Assembly (NCBI GenBank): GCA_016188575.1
Contig: JACPHN010000068.1
Span: forward strand, 92,082-156,081
Source of the DNA: Candidatus Schekmanbacteria bacterium
GTDB lineage: Bacteria > CSSED10-310 > JACPHN01
Direction of reading: 5' to 3'
Length of the DNA: 64,000 bases
The notes under the pieces were generated by a model. The model ran no database searches. It was not told the DNA's origin and saw nothing but the letters and a program-made list of their open reading frames with translations. A program made the translations under genes and the position numbers. This document shows, piece after piece, positions 9,218 through 18,245 of the stretch (position 1 is its first letter; each line of letters opens with the position of its first letter).

Positions 9218-10693
9218 TCAATCCATCCACATGAACCAACAGGAAGTAATCAATCCAATCACCAGACTTGGAATATATGTCCTGGTTGCGAATCTTATCT
9301 CTTTAAGATTGATGAGCCGCTCCGCAAGGAAAATCGTATATGGTGTGAAAAATACCATGTACGCTGCAAGCATTGCTCCTGGAAACGCCGCGATCCCCAC
9401 GATCCCGTATGCGGAAACAGAAATCACTATTATTATCGCAGCATTTATTCCGGCTACCGTATGCCATACGATATGATTGCTCAGGGAATACAACTGTAGG
9501 TGCACTTCGCCTATCCGCTCCACCAAGAATGCCATGTTCGCAAGAGCCCATAGTAAGCCAGGTGCCGACTGAACGTTCTTTCCTATAGCCGGAAATACAT
9601 AGCTCAGAAATACGTACCCAGCCAGGACGCCACCGTTGAACGCAAAAAAAGACCTCGCCGCGTACTTCACTGCAAGACCTCGCAGCTTCTCAACCTCTCC
9701 AGCGGCATACGTATAAGCTAGCTCCGGAATCTTTGAATAGAACGGAGGTTGCGAAAACGACGAAACCGCCCGCAATACCTGCAACAATACGAGATACGAT
9801 GCCAGTTCTTCCGCACTGGCCATCCGGGCATAAACGACGCCGCTCCCGAGCACGACGCCCTGCGCGAATAGCAGCCCCAACCCGCTGCGCCACGCCGAGG
9901 CGATGGCTACCTGTCGCAGTTTCCTTCGCTGCGCCGCCGTCGCCTCCCCCGGCCCCTGCGAAACCGCTCCCGTCAGCTCTCGCGCCGCCTTGCGCGCCCA
10001 CACCAGCGCCCCCGCGCTCGCCAGGCAAGGCATCGCCACAAACACTGCCAGACGGGGTGTTGCCAGCAGCGCGAAAGCGGACAGCGCGAGGCCAGCACAG
10101 TTGAACATCGCCTGGGTGCGGTGCCACCGTGCGACCTGCCCGAGCCCCTGAATGGCCGCCCCAAAGCCCATGATCGCAAGCTGCAGCAGTGTATTGGCGG
10201 CCACGACGCACCAGGCCAGGCCGGCATCGGTCGTGTCGGCGGTCTTGGCGACAAGACCGCTCACCGACCAGGTGCCGGCAGTCATGATGCCAATCGCCGC
10301 TATCGCCACGATGCCCCGATAGATGCGCCGCGATTCGTGCATGACGACGGGAACGATACTTTCTCCCGGCGAGCACTTGTTCCCCTTGAGCTCCACGACG
10401 CCGACCCGCGCGATCGCATCGATGTCAAGTCCCGCGTTCGCGTACGAAAACAGGCGCACGAACGTCGGCGAGAGCCCGAGGTCAAACAACACGAAGAGCG
10501 ACCGGATCGTCGCAAACAGCAGCCAGAGAGAAAGCTCAGCAGTGCCCAGCCTGTGCGTCGCCAATGGCAGGAGAAGGAACAAGCTCGTCGACTGAACGAA
10601 CATGTTCATCCAGGTCATCAGCGTCGACGACTGGAACAACCGGGAAAGAGACATTCGCCAGGATACCTCGTCGCCGCCAGCCCGAATCATCAC
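9218..10693 (-). CDS. Wzx-type polysaccharide flippase / O-antigen transporter
   Basis: A 491-residue polytopic membrane protein with about twelve hydrophobic spans and no soluble domain. Its N-terminus has spans such as LFLLLPLATHRLGTAELSLW and ALFVLFDLGLSPTFVRLF-type segments typical of the MATE/Wzx polysaccharide-export family. It would flip a lipid-linked glycan across the inner membrane. It lies between the FkbM gene and the nucleotide-sugar genes of the cluster. Base composition is mosaic: the 5' two thirds (10693 to about 9780) are GC-rich, the last third is AT-rich like the downstream FkbM gene, which hints at a recombination joint inside the gene. Wzx proteins are poorly conserved, so the substrate cannot be read. 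Confidence 0.7.
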   Translation of the reverse strand: MMIRAGGDEVSWRMSLSRLFQSSTLMTWMNMFVQSTSLFLLLPLATHRLGTAELSLWLLFATIRSLFVLFDLGLSPTFVRLFSYANAGLDIDAIARVGVVELKGNKCSPGESIVPVVMHESRRIYRGIVAIAAIGIMTAGTWSVSGLVAKTADTTDAGLAWCVVAANTLLQLAIMGFGAAIQGLGQVARWHRTQAMFNCAGLALSAFALLATPRLAVFVAMPCLASAGALVWARKAARELTGAVSQGPGEATAAQRRKLRQVAIASAWRSGLGLLFAQGVVLGSGVVYARMASAEELASYLVLLQVLRAVSSFSQPPFYSKIPELAYTYAAGEVEKLRGLAVKYAARSFFAFNGGVLAGYVFLSYVFPAIGKNVQSAPGLLWALANMAFLVERIGEVHLQLYSLSNHIVWHTVAGINAAIIIVISVSAYGIVGIAAFPGAMLAAYMVFFTPYTIFLAERLINLKEIRFATRTYIPSLVIGLITSCWFMWMD

Positions 10694-10746
10694 GGCCTGC
10701 CGCCGCAGGGGCGCGGCGACCGGCGGCAGTGGGTCGTGGCCATCGA

Positions 10747-11496
10747 CTACTCCGTGCTGAGCCGCGCAGTCGCGCCGCCGTCCACCACGATGGCCTGCCC
10801 CGTGAGAAAGGAAGAACGCTCGTTGTCGGCGAGAAACAGAATGGCCTCGCCGATCTCTTTGGGCTGCCCGACGCGGCCCAGGACGTGCTTGTGGCCGAGG
10901 CCGCGAACCAGCTCCTCGATCGTCCGCCCGGCCACGTGCCCGCGCGCCAGGCCGGCGTGCAGCATGGGGGTGTCCACCGCGCCCGGCAGCACGGCGTTGA
11001 CGCGAATGCCCGCAGCGCCGGCCTCCAGCGCCATGGCGCGCGTGAGCGCCAGCAGCGCGCCCTTGCTGGCCGCGTAGGCGCCGATTCCCGCCGAGGTGGC
11101 GATCGCATGCACCGAGCTGACGTTGACGATCGCACCGCGGCGCACGGCCAGCAGCTCGTACGCTGCCTGATAAGCGAGAAAGACCGGGCGGACGTTGGAC
11201 GTCATGACGCTGTCCCAGTCTTCGAGCGTCGTCTCCCGAAGCGGCTTGCAGATCTGCACCGCCGCGTTGTTGACCAGCGCATCGAGCGCCCCGTGGCGCG
11301 CTTCGACGCCGGCGAAGAGCGCTGCGATCTGCTCGGGATCCGCGACGTCACCGGCAACGAAATCCCCCACCGGATCGCGGTTTGCCGGCTGCCTTCTGTC
11401 AATGCCCACGACGTGCCACCCGTGCTCGCGAAAAACCTCCGCCGTCGCGTACCCAATGCCTCCTGCGACTCCCGTAATCGCCACGACGCGCGTCAT
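10747..11496 (-). CDS. Short-chain dehydrogenase/reductase (SDR) of the glycan cluster
   Basis: A 249-residue classical SDR. The NAD(P) motif TGVAGGIG is at residues 8-15, NNAA at 76-79, catalytic Ser128 and YAASK with Tyr141 and Lys145. Start ATG 11496 is set by one-base overlap with the upstream stop (TGATG) and by the motif spacing; the open frame continues upstream but that part is antisense-like noise. It is translationally coupled to the dehydrogenase-like gene before it, so the two likely act on the same intermediate. It probably oxidises or reduces a sugar-acid hydroxyl; the substrate is unknown. Confidence 0.85.
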   Translation of the reverse strand: MTRVVAITGVAGGIGYATAEVFREHGWHVVGIDRRQPANRDPVGDFVAGDVADPEQIAALFAGVEARHGALDALVNNAAVQICKPLRETTLEDWDSVMTSNVRPVFLAYQAAYELLAVRRGAIVNVSSVHAIATSAGIGAYAASKGALLALTRAMALEAGAAGIRVNAVLPGAVDTPMLHAGLARGHVAGRTIEELVRGLGHKHVLGRVGQPKEIGEAILFLADNERSSFLTGQAIVVDGGATARLSTE

Positions 11497-12440
11497 CACC
11501 TGTCGAGCTCCTCGACGAGGTTGGCCAGCGTTCTGTCGTGGACGTGCTCCCACGCCCGCGGGCTCGCGTTTGAAGCGTGTGCCGCCAAGAGAACGTTCGG
11601 TAGCGACCGCAGCCGACTGTTCAGCGGCAGCGGCTCGATCTCGAACACGTCCAGCGCCGCGCCCGCGATCGTTCCCGCTTCCAGTGCTTCGACCAGCGCC
11701 ACCTCGTCGACGATCGGTCCCCGCGCCGTATTGACGAGCACGGCCTGCGGGCGCATCAGCGCCAGCCGCGGGGCATTGATCAGATGGAAGCTCGTGGGAT
11801 TCAAATCGCAATTAACACTCACGAAATCGCTCTCGCGCAACAGCGTCTCGAGGTCGACGGCGCGCATCCCCGTTCCCGCGAGGACCTCTTCCGGAATCGC
11901 GCGAATGTCGTTGCCGAGCAGCGTCATTCCAAACGCCGCCGCTCGCGACGCCACCGCGCGCCCGATATTCCCCACGCCGACGATACCGAGCGTGCACTCG
12001 CCGAGTGCTCTTCCGGCTAGCTTGCTCCACTCCGACGATGCAACGATGCGATGCAGCCACGGGATCTGCCGGGCGAAGCACAGGATGTAGCCGAGCACGG
12101 AATCGGCCACCGGCCTGGTAAACGCATTGGGGGTGTTGCGCACCGCGATTCCGAGCCGGGCGCAGCACGCCTGATCGATGGAGTCGATCCCGGTTCCCCA
12201 TTTCGATATCACCTTGAGCCGTTTCGCCTTGTTCAGCACGCGCTCGGTAAAACGATCGTCGCCGCAAATCACGCCGTCGATGTCCTCGATCCAGGCCAGG
12301 AGCTCGTCCTCCTCCAGCCGCTCGCGCACCGGCGGCACGACGACTTCGATGTCATGGTCCGCGAAAAACTGCGTGAAACGGGAGAGCACGGGTTGCATAT
12401 AGGGGGCGGAGACGAGCGCTCGCCTCTTCCTGTGGCTCAT
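11496..12440 (-). CDS. Phosphoglycerate-dehydrogenase-like D-2-hydroxyacid dehydrogenase
   Basis: 314 residues. The NAD-binding motif GVGNIG is at 155-160. NTARGPIVDE carries the substrate-binding Arg near 237, and the catalytic His lies in the HASNAS segment near 290. The N-terminal part carries WGTGIDSID, typical of SerA-like proteins, but there is no ACT regulatory domain. Start ATG 12440 overlaps the upstream cytidylyltransferase stop by ATGA. The location inside a nucleotide-sugar cluster argues against a role in serine synthesis. Oxidation or reduction of an alpha-hydroxy (or alpha-keto) acid that is then used by the CMP-transferase is inferred. Confidence 0.85.
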   Translation of the reverse strand: MSHRKRRALVSAPYMQPVLSRFTQFFADHDIEVVVPPVRERLEEDELLAWIEDIDGVICGDDRFTERVLNKAKRLKVISKWGTGIDSIDQACCARLGIAVRNTPNAFTRPVADSVLGYILCFARQIPWLHRIVASSEWSKLAGRALGECTLGIVGVGNIGRAVASRAAAFGMTLLGNDIRAIPEEVLAGTGMRAVDLETLLRESDFVSVNCDLNPTSFHLINAPRLALMRPQAVLVNTARGPIVDEVALVEALEAGTIAGAALDVFEIEPLPLNSRLRSLPNVLLAAHASNASPRAWEHVHDRTLANLVEELDR

Positions 12441-13120
12441 CGGGCAGGTCCTTTCAGCGTCGTGTAGAGATGCTCCGCGATGGAGAAATCGAGCTCCTCG
12501 TCGATGTCGACGGCTTCGAGCGGGCTCATCTCGAAAAACATGGGCGATTCGCCGATGCGATTGCGCGTGCGCAGGAACACCTCGCGCCTGAACATGTACA
12601 GGCACGAGTTTTCCAGATAGATCGGCGTCAGATCCTGAGTTCTGATCAGCACCGCGGGATCGTGGTTCACGGGCGAGCCGTCGGCAAACCACAAGCGGGT
12701 TCTGAGTGGCGTCACGGAGAACAGCGAGTCACACCCGCGCGTGTTGGTGCGAAAGGCCTCGATTGCCCGCCCGATCGTGTCGGCGCCGAGCAGTGGGTTG
12801 GTGGAATGCGTTTGCAGGTAGATCGGCGCGCTCGTCTGCATGACGTCGTAGCACAGGACGTCGTTCATCGGCACCATGCCGCCGCACAGCGACGGTGGCC
12901 GGTGCAGAACGCGTACGGTCGGGAAATGCTCGGCGAGCTGCGCGGCGATGATGGGGCTATCCGTATTGACCACCACGGAGCTGATTGCCGGGCACGAAAG
13001 AAGCTGGCTGACAATGTGGTGAAACAGCGGTTTCCCCGCAAAGGGGCGGTAGTTCTTCCCGGGAACCCGCTCGCTGGCATGCCGCATCGGCACCAGTGCC
13101 GTGATCTCGAATGGCTCCAT
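12437..13120 (-). CDS. Acylneuraminate-type cytidylyltransferase (NeuA-like)
   Basis: A 227-residue CTP-dependent nucleotidyltransferase of the CMP-NeuAc/CMP-KDO synthetase fold. The N-terminus has the CTP-binding signature PMRHASERVPGKNYRPF and GKPLFHHIV. Later come VVVNTDSP, an LQTHSTNPLL stretch, and the C-terminal SPLEAVDIDEELDF metal/substrate region. The SERVPGKN form differs from the GSKGIPxKN form of classical sialic acid synthetases. No neuB or neuC homologue is nearby, so the activated compound may not be sialic acid. It overlaps the next gene by ATGA and follows the GT2 gene closely. Confidence 0.82.
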   Translation of the reverse strand: MEPFEITALVPMRHASERVPGKNYRPFAGKPLFHHIVSQLLSCPAISSVVVNTDSPIIAAQLAEHFPTVRVLHRPPSLCGGMVPMNDVLCYDVMQTSAPIYLQTHSTNPLLGADTIGRAIEAFRTNTRGCDSLFSVTPLRTRLWFADGSPVNHDPAVLIRTQDLTPIYLENSCLYMFRREVFLRTRNRIGESPMFFEMSPLEAVDIDEELDFSIAEHLYTTLKGPAR

Positions 13121-13129
13121 CCTCGGTCC

Positions 13130-14086
13130 TCAGTCCTTTCCCATGATCCGCGCATAGTCGATGCGCGCGTCGGAGTGGCGCTCGTCATGGCCGTCCGCGG
13201 CGCTGTCGAGGCGATTCGGATAATAGAGGGTCTCCTTCAGGTGCGCATTGGGCGCGCCCATCTGCGCAAAGCCGCTGGCCGTGCCGGTGAACTGCATGAA
13301 GCGGAACCTCACGATGTCGGACGCGGTGGCTAACAGCCTACCGCGCTGATAGGCGTGATACAGGTCGCTCGCCACGTTGCCCCCGAGAAGCTGCAAGAAT
13401 TCCAGCGACGTCATGTGCTGCTCGGGAAAGATCCGCTTGAGCGCCATGGCTTCTCGGCGGTAGCGGTTATAGATCCGGCGCGCGGTCTCTTGGTGCACGT
13501 GCGCCACCACGGCCTCGGCGGAATAGGCGATCCGCCCGCCGTCGCGCAACACCCGGCACGCGAGCTCGATGTCCTCGAGGCCCGTCAGCGACTCGTCGTA
13601 GCGCAGGCGCCGCCAGGTAGCGCGGCGAACCGCGGCATTGGCGTTGTTGCAAAACGGTGTCGTCTGGTTGGCGAGCGAGCGCGCGGGAAACCACTTCCGG
13701 AAGATCTGCTCCTCGGAAAAACGCGTCCGCCAGTCGCCGCATTGCCGGCCATAGGCGACCTCGACGGCGGGGTCGGCGAACGGAGCGAGCAAGCTTTCGA
13801 GCCACGTGGTGTGGATCGGGTAGACGTGCGCGCTGGCGACGACGAGGAGCTCGTGGTGCGCCGCCTCGCAGCCGATATTGAGCGACCGCCCGAAGGAAAA
13901 ATCCGCGGGCGCGATGTGACAGACGGTTGCTGGAAAGCGCTCGACGATCGACAGCGTGGCGTCGGTTGAGCCCGAATCCACGACGATGATTTCCACGCCG
14001 GTAACCGTCTGCAGCATCAACCCCGACAGGAGCCGGCCGATGTGCTCCTCCTCGTTAAAGCAGCGGATGATGACAGAACAGCTCAT
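13130..14086 (-). CDS. Glycosyltransferase family 2
   Basis: 318 residues with a GT-A fold. CSVIIRCFNEEEHIGRLL opens the nucleotide-sugar domain and IIVVDSGSTDATL carries the first acidic motif. Acceptor motif LTGLEDIELACRVL (ED motif) lies near residue 170, and the C-terminal helices follow. It is the first gene of the minus-strand run GT2, cytidylyltransferase, dehydrogenase, SDR, flippase, FkbM. It likely adds a sugar to a lipid-linked glycan on the cytoplasmic face. The donor cannot be read. Confidence 0.85.
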   Translation of the reverse strand: MSCSVIIRCFNEEEHIGRLLSGLMLQTVTGVEIIVVDSGSTDATLSIVERFPATVCHIAPADFSFGRSLNIGCEAAHHELLVVASAHVYPIHTTWLESLLAPFADPAVEVAYGRQCGDWRTRFSEEQIFRKWFPARSLANQTTPFCNNANAAVRRATWRRLRYDESLTGLEDIELACRVLRDGGRIAYSAEAVVAHVHQETARRIYNRYRREAMALKRIFPEQHMTSLEFLQLLGGNVASDLYHAYQRGRLLATASDIVRFRFMQFTGTASGFAQMGAPNAHLKETLYYPNRLDSAADGHDERHSDARIDYARIMGKD

Positions 14087-14332
14087 GATGGCCTCAGAAA
14101 AGACGGCGCCGCCGCACAGGCGCGCCGGCGATTTTTGCGGAGCCAGATTATATCCGCGGGGGGGCCATTCACCACTAGCAAACCCAGGCTGCTCGCGGCG
14201 AAGCCTTCCGCCATCCTCATGCCGGCGAGATTCCAGTGCCGGCCCCAGTGAAAAGCCGAGGAGACCGAGATCCTCCTCGCTTCCGGGTCCGGCGATTGCC
14301 CGTCACGGTCCAGGATGGTAGGTTGTCCCGCC

Positions 14333-15179
14333 ATGCTCTCCGAGCTCCACGAAGTCCTCGTCGATGCCTTTCGCCGCCGCCCCGAGCTGCTGCTCGTGCT
14401 GTTGCCCGGCGTGCGCCAGGCACCGGTTCCCGCCCACGACCGCGCCCGCACCGACGATCCCGATGCCGTCGCGATCCTCCCCGTTCCCTGGCGCGCCGAC
14501 CTCCTCGTCGTCTTCGAGCAGGCAGGCGCGGCGACGCTCGCCGTGATCCTCGAGGTCCAGCTCGCAAGAGACGACAACAAGCGCCGCTCCTGGCTCAACT
14601 ACGTGACCGCGGCGGCGGCCCGTTACGATTGCGACGTCTGGCTCATGGTGCTCGCGCCCGACGACGCGGTCGCCCGCTGGGCGGCCCGGCCGATCCGCAC
14701 CGGCCACCCCGGCGAGGAGGAAGTGCTGAGTGCTGAGTTGGGAGCGGGGAGCGGGCGTCTCAGCGGCCATTGTAGCTGTCCTTCTGGCTCTCGAGGGACG
14801 ATCGAAGGCCACCGCCGAGCTTGAGCCCGATCGCGCCCTGGCCTACACCGATCTCATCTGGCAGCACTTGGGAGAAGCCGCGAGGAAAGTGCTCGAAAAC
14901 ATGCTCGACCTGAGGGAATACCAACCCAAGAGTGAGCTCTACCACAAATACATCCGCCGCTGGCTCGAAGAAGGCAGATCCGAGGGAATGGCGGAGGGCA
15001 AGGTCGAAGGCAAGGCCGAAGACGTGCTCGCCGTGTTCGAAGTCCGCGGCCTGTCCGTCACGGACCAGCAGCGCGAGTTGATCCTGTCGTGCCGCGATCC
15101 CGACCGACTCGACTGCTGGCATCGCCGGGCGATCTCGGCGCGGTCGGTCGAGGAGGCCCTGGAGGGCGCGGGAAGCTGA
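14333..15179 (+). pseudogene. Broken PD-(D/E)XK-like nuclease family gene
   Basis: The first half (ATG 14333, frame to about 14740) has MLSELHEVLVDAFRRRPEL and ADLLVVFEQ followed by VILEVQL. Asp...ExQ here fits a PD-(D/E)XK core. The remainder (WLMVLAPDDAVARWAARPI) matches a family common in myxobacteria and actinobacteria. The C-terminal half is in a different frame (about 14760-15179): AYTDLIWQHLGEAARKVLE, a repeated EGMAEGKVEGKAED linker and a final helical tail. Between the halves the expected middle segment is missing and replaced by a short duplication (gctgagtgctgagt). A deletion plus frameshift has therefore inactivated it. Naming rests on remembered family patterns. Confidence 0.6.
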
Positions 15180-15282
15180 GCCCATCGGTCTCGAGCGGCG
15201 CGCCGGGGACCGTCCCGGAGCGCTCGTGCCGCCACCGCGGCCTGGCGTCCTCAGCGTCCCCTCCGGTGCCCAGGCAGGGCCG

Positions 15283-18216
15283 TCACCGTGCCGGCGCTTC
15301 GGTCCCGCCTCTCGTGGCGGCGATTTCCGCTCGCTTGCCGGCGGCGATAGGCCCGACGGGACGCAGCGCCGACGGCGGAATCGGCTCTCCATCGCCGCCA
15401 CTGCCCGCCGCCACACCTCCGGGGGTCACCCAGTAGAGGTACACCTGGGAGTAATCGCGGACCGCCTCATAGGTAACCTGGATGTCGTGCGGTCCCGCGG
15501 TCAGCTCTACCGCCGGCCCATAGATGAGCCCGCCGCCTCCCCCGTTCTGCGCCACCGGCGCGCCCTCCACGACGACCTCGCTGCCATCGATCGACTTGGT
15601 GCCGAACCGGTAGCGGCCCGCCGTCGGACAGAGCACGCTGCCGCTCCACTCGATGGTGAACGGGCGCGGGAGCGGCAGAAAGTGGAAGTAGAAGGCGATC
15701 TGCGGGTCGATCTGCATGTAGTCGAGCTGCAGCTCGGGGCGGCGACCCCGCGAGTATTTTCCGAGCAGCCCGCCCTCGAACAGCTTCGGCGAAAACATGC
15801 GGTCAGCGGGGATCGGCGCGAGCTGGGACAGTCCGGGGCCGCGCAGGCGCAGTCCCGTGCGGCCCGGACCCGTTGACGGCGTCGCCGCCTGCGGCGCGGC
15901 AAACGACACGGACACCGCTACCAGGTGGTTGCCGCGCGCGAGGTGCAGCGCGGAAACCACGGCGCCGGGCTCATTCCCTCCGGCGCTGCTGATCCTTTCG
16001 CCGTCGATGGCGAGAGTCGCGGGGGGATCGCTGCCGAGCTCCACCTCGTATGCTCCATCCTGCGATATCCGGAGCGTTCCGGTGATCTCGCCCGCGACCA
16101 CCGCCGCGCCGAGCCCGACGGCGCGCCAATCCCACTCGCTGCCCTCCAGGCTCCGTTCGCCGGCCGTCTCGCCACCCGCCGCGGCGCCGCGCAGCTTCCA
16201 GCCCTTGACCGCCCCGATATCGGCGGCGGGAATTCTCGCGATGCGCAGGATCGGGTGCTCCTGCCCCCCGCCCTGACGCGGCGCCCCAAAGCCTTCAAGC
16301 GTCGCGTTCGGGTAAAACTTGCCGATCAGCTCGGCAGTCGTGTCCTCGTTCCCTTCAAAGAAGACCAGCGCCGGCCGGCCGTGATCCGCAAGCGGCAAGT
16401 CACCGCCGCGGTTGAAGGGGACGCCGGAAAACGGCGCGCCGCGGACGAACGTGAACGTCGGCGTTCCGGAGAGGACCGGCACCACGTACACATCCGCCCC
16501 ACCCCCTTCGTCGCGGACAACCTCGGCAATCTTGGTCTGTGGTGTGGAATAGGACGCCCAGGCGGCGGGATCCCAGAGTTGCCGTTCGAAAAATACCGTC
16601 CAGTTTTCCAGAGCAGCCGCCGCGACCGCGAGCGCTGCTCCGGCAACTGCCACGCGGCCCAGCCGCGCCGACCGCGCCGCGAGAAACCCGCAGACGGCCG
16701 CGATGGGGAGCGAGGCGAGCACCGCGATGACCGCCGTCGACCCAAACGTGCGCGCGCCTTGCGGCGCCTCAAACGCGAGTGTGAGCACGCCGGAGGCCAT
16801 CATCGCGCCGAACCACAACAGCAGCAGCGAAAACCGCGGGTCAGTCACGAGCGCGACCGCCCACAACAGCCCGATCGCGAACAAGAGACCAGTTACGGGG
16901 TCGAGCATCGGATGGCCGGGAAGATTGTGTCGGCCGTTGTTGTCCCCGACCAGGTGAAACATCCGCGCATGGCGGTCCAGGGTGTGCTTCAGCTCGCCGA
17001 CCACGCGGTCGCGCTCCGCCGACGGCCGGGCGAAGAGGTCGACCGCGGCGCGCAGCGACGGTGCCTTGATGATCGAGACCGTGTTCACCCTCTGGCTGAA
17101 TTCGCGCGGATGCTCGGACGCGTACAGCATGAGCGGTGCGTAGGCGAAGAGCGCCGCCGCCAGCGTCAATGCAATCAGGCCCAGGCGCGCGGCGCGGTTG
17201 TCCCACTCCACGAGCAGGCCGTGACCGCCGACCAACGCGACGATCAGCGGTAGCGTCAGCATCGAGTAGTAGAACTGCAGGCCGACACCGATGGTCAGCC
17301 CGGCTAGTAGCGCGAGCCGCGGGCTGAGTCGCCGTTGGCTGCGCTGGAACAGCAGGAGGGCGAGGGGGATGAAGACCGTCGTCACGATCATCGCCATCGC
17401 GAAGCGGCTGAAGGTGACGTGCCAGCGGCAAATCGCCAACAGCGCCGCCGCGGCGATCCCGGCGCGGGCGCCGAAGAGCTCGCGCGCCAGTAACCACACG
17501 AGCGCTACCGCGAGCAGGGCGAGCACGGTCGTCGCCAGGCGGATCGTGACAACGTCAGGGCCGAATGCCTGGATAAAGACCGCGTAATAGTAGAACAGCA
17601 TGGCGGGCATTTGCGACAGGCCGGGGACAAAGACGGGCCGGTACTGCGGTTGTTCCAGGATTCGCATCGAGATCAGCGCGTTTTCGGCCTCGTCGAACCA
17701 GACGCCGTACGGGCGATCGCCGAGCTCGTGGCAGCGAAACGCCACGGCGATAGCGAGGACCAGCAGAATTGCGCCGAGCTCCCAGCGCGCCAGGCGCGCC
17801 GGCTCCGTGCGGCGCCCCGGCCCCCAGGCCGCGAACCCGCCGACGAGCGCCGCCAGCGCCCCAAGATACAGCGCCCACCCCGTCGGATGCCCCGTGTCGC
17901 TTCCCGAAAAATAGAACAGCGCCAGCGCCAGCAGACCGCTTCCGACCAGACTCCCGAGCACCGCGGCGGCGAGCACCCGCCGGCGCGAGCCTGCCACCCG
18001 CGGACCGACGGTCAGCGGGACCGCGTCAAGCCCGGAGCGCCCTGTCGCGGCGAGCAGCAAGATCGCCGCGCCCGCGAAGCACAGGAGCAACCTCACGAGA
18101 TCGTCGCCCGGCGCCGCCCCAACGAGCGGCCAGGCGCCGAGCGCCAGCGCGGGGAGGACGAGCACCGGCCGCAATCGGCCAGGCCAGGGAGAAATCCACT
18201 CGCGGACGGCCGCCAT
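15283..18216 (-). CDS. PMT/ArnT-like membrane glycosyltransferase with C-terminal PA14-like domains
   Basis: 977 residues. The first half is polytopic (about twelve spans to residue 530). The first lumenal loop has an acidic motif within GVWFDEAENALISMRI, typical of GT39/GT83 enzymes that use polyprenyl-phosphate sugars on the periplasmic face. After the last span the chain becomes a large periplasmic part with two beta-rich regions. One lies near 670-760 (ISQDGAYEVELGSDPPATL). The second, near 840-940 (TAGRYRFGTKSIDGSEVVV and GPHDIQVTYEA), is PA14-like and presumably carbohydrate-binding. It ends the glmM-HAD-gatCAB run and lies 29 bases after the previous gene. The acceptor is unknown. Confidence 0.75.
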   Translation of the reverse strand: MAAVREWISPWPGRLRPVLVLPALALGAWPLVGAAPGDDLVRLLLCFAGAAILLLAATGRSGLDAVPLTVGPRVAGSRRRVLAAAVLGSLVGSGLLALALFYFSGSDTGHPTGWALYLGALAALVGGFAAWGPGRRTEPARLARWELGAILLVLAIAVAFRCHELGDRPYGVWFDEAENALISMRILEQPQYRPVFVPGLSQMPAMLFYYYAVFIQAFGPDVVTIRLATTVLALLAVALVWLLARELFGARAGIAAAALLAICRWHVTFSRFAMAMIVTTVFIPLALLLFQRSQRRLSPRLALLAGLTIGVGLQFYYSMLTLPLIVALVGGHGLLVEWDNRAARLGLIALTLAAALFAYAPLMLYASEHPREFSQRVNTVSIIKAPSLRAAVDLFARPSAERDRVVGELKHTLDRHARMFHLVGDNNGRHNLPGHPMLDPVTGLLFAIGLLWAVALVTDPRFSLLLLWFGAMMASGVLTLAFEAPQGARTFGSTAVIAVLASLPIAAVCGFLAARSARLGRVAVAGAALAVAAAALENWTVFFERQLWDPAAWASYSTPQTKIAEVVRDEGGGADVYVVPVLSGTPTFTFVRGAPFSGVPFNRGGDLPLADHGRPALVFFEGNEDTTAELIGKFYPNATLEGFGAPRQGGGQEHPILRIARIPAADIGAVKGWKLRGAAAGGETAGERSLEGSEWDWRAVGLGAAVVAGEITGTLRISQDGAYEVELGSDPPATLAIDGERISSAGGNEPGAVVSALHLARGNHLVAVSVSFAAPQAATPSTGPGRTGLRLRGPGLSQLAPIPADRMFSPKLFEGGLLGKYSRGRRPELQLDYMQIDPQIAFYFHFLPLPRPFTIEWSGSVLCPTAGRYRFGTKSIDGSEVVVEGAPVAQNGGGGGLIYGPAVELTAGPHDIQVTYEAVRDYSQVYLYWVTPGGVAAGSGGDGEPIPPSALRPVGPIAAGKRAEIAATRGGTEAPAR

Positions 18217-18245
18217 CTATGTGCTCCTGCACCCTCTCCGCGGCG

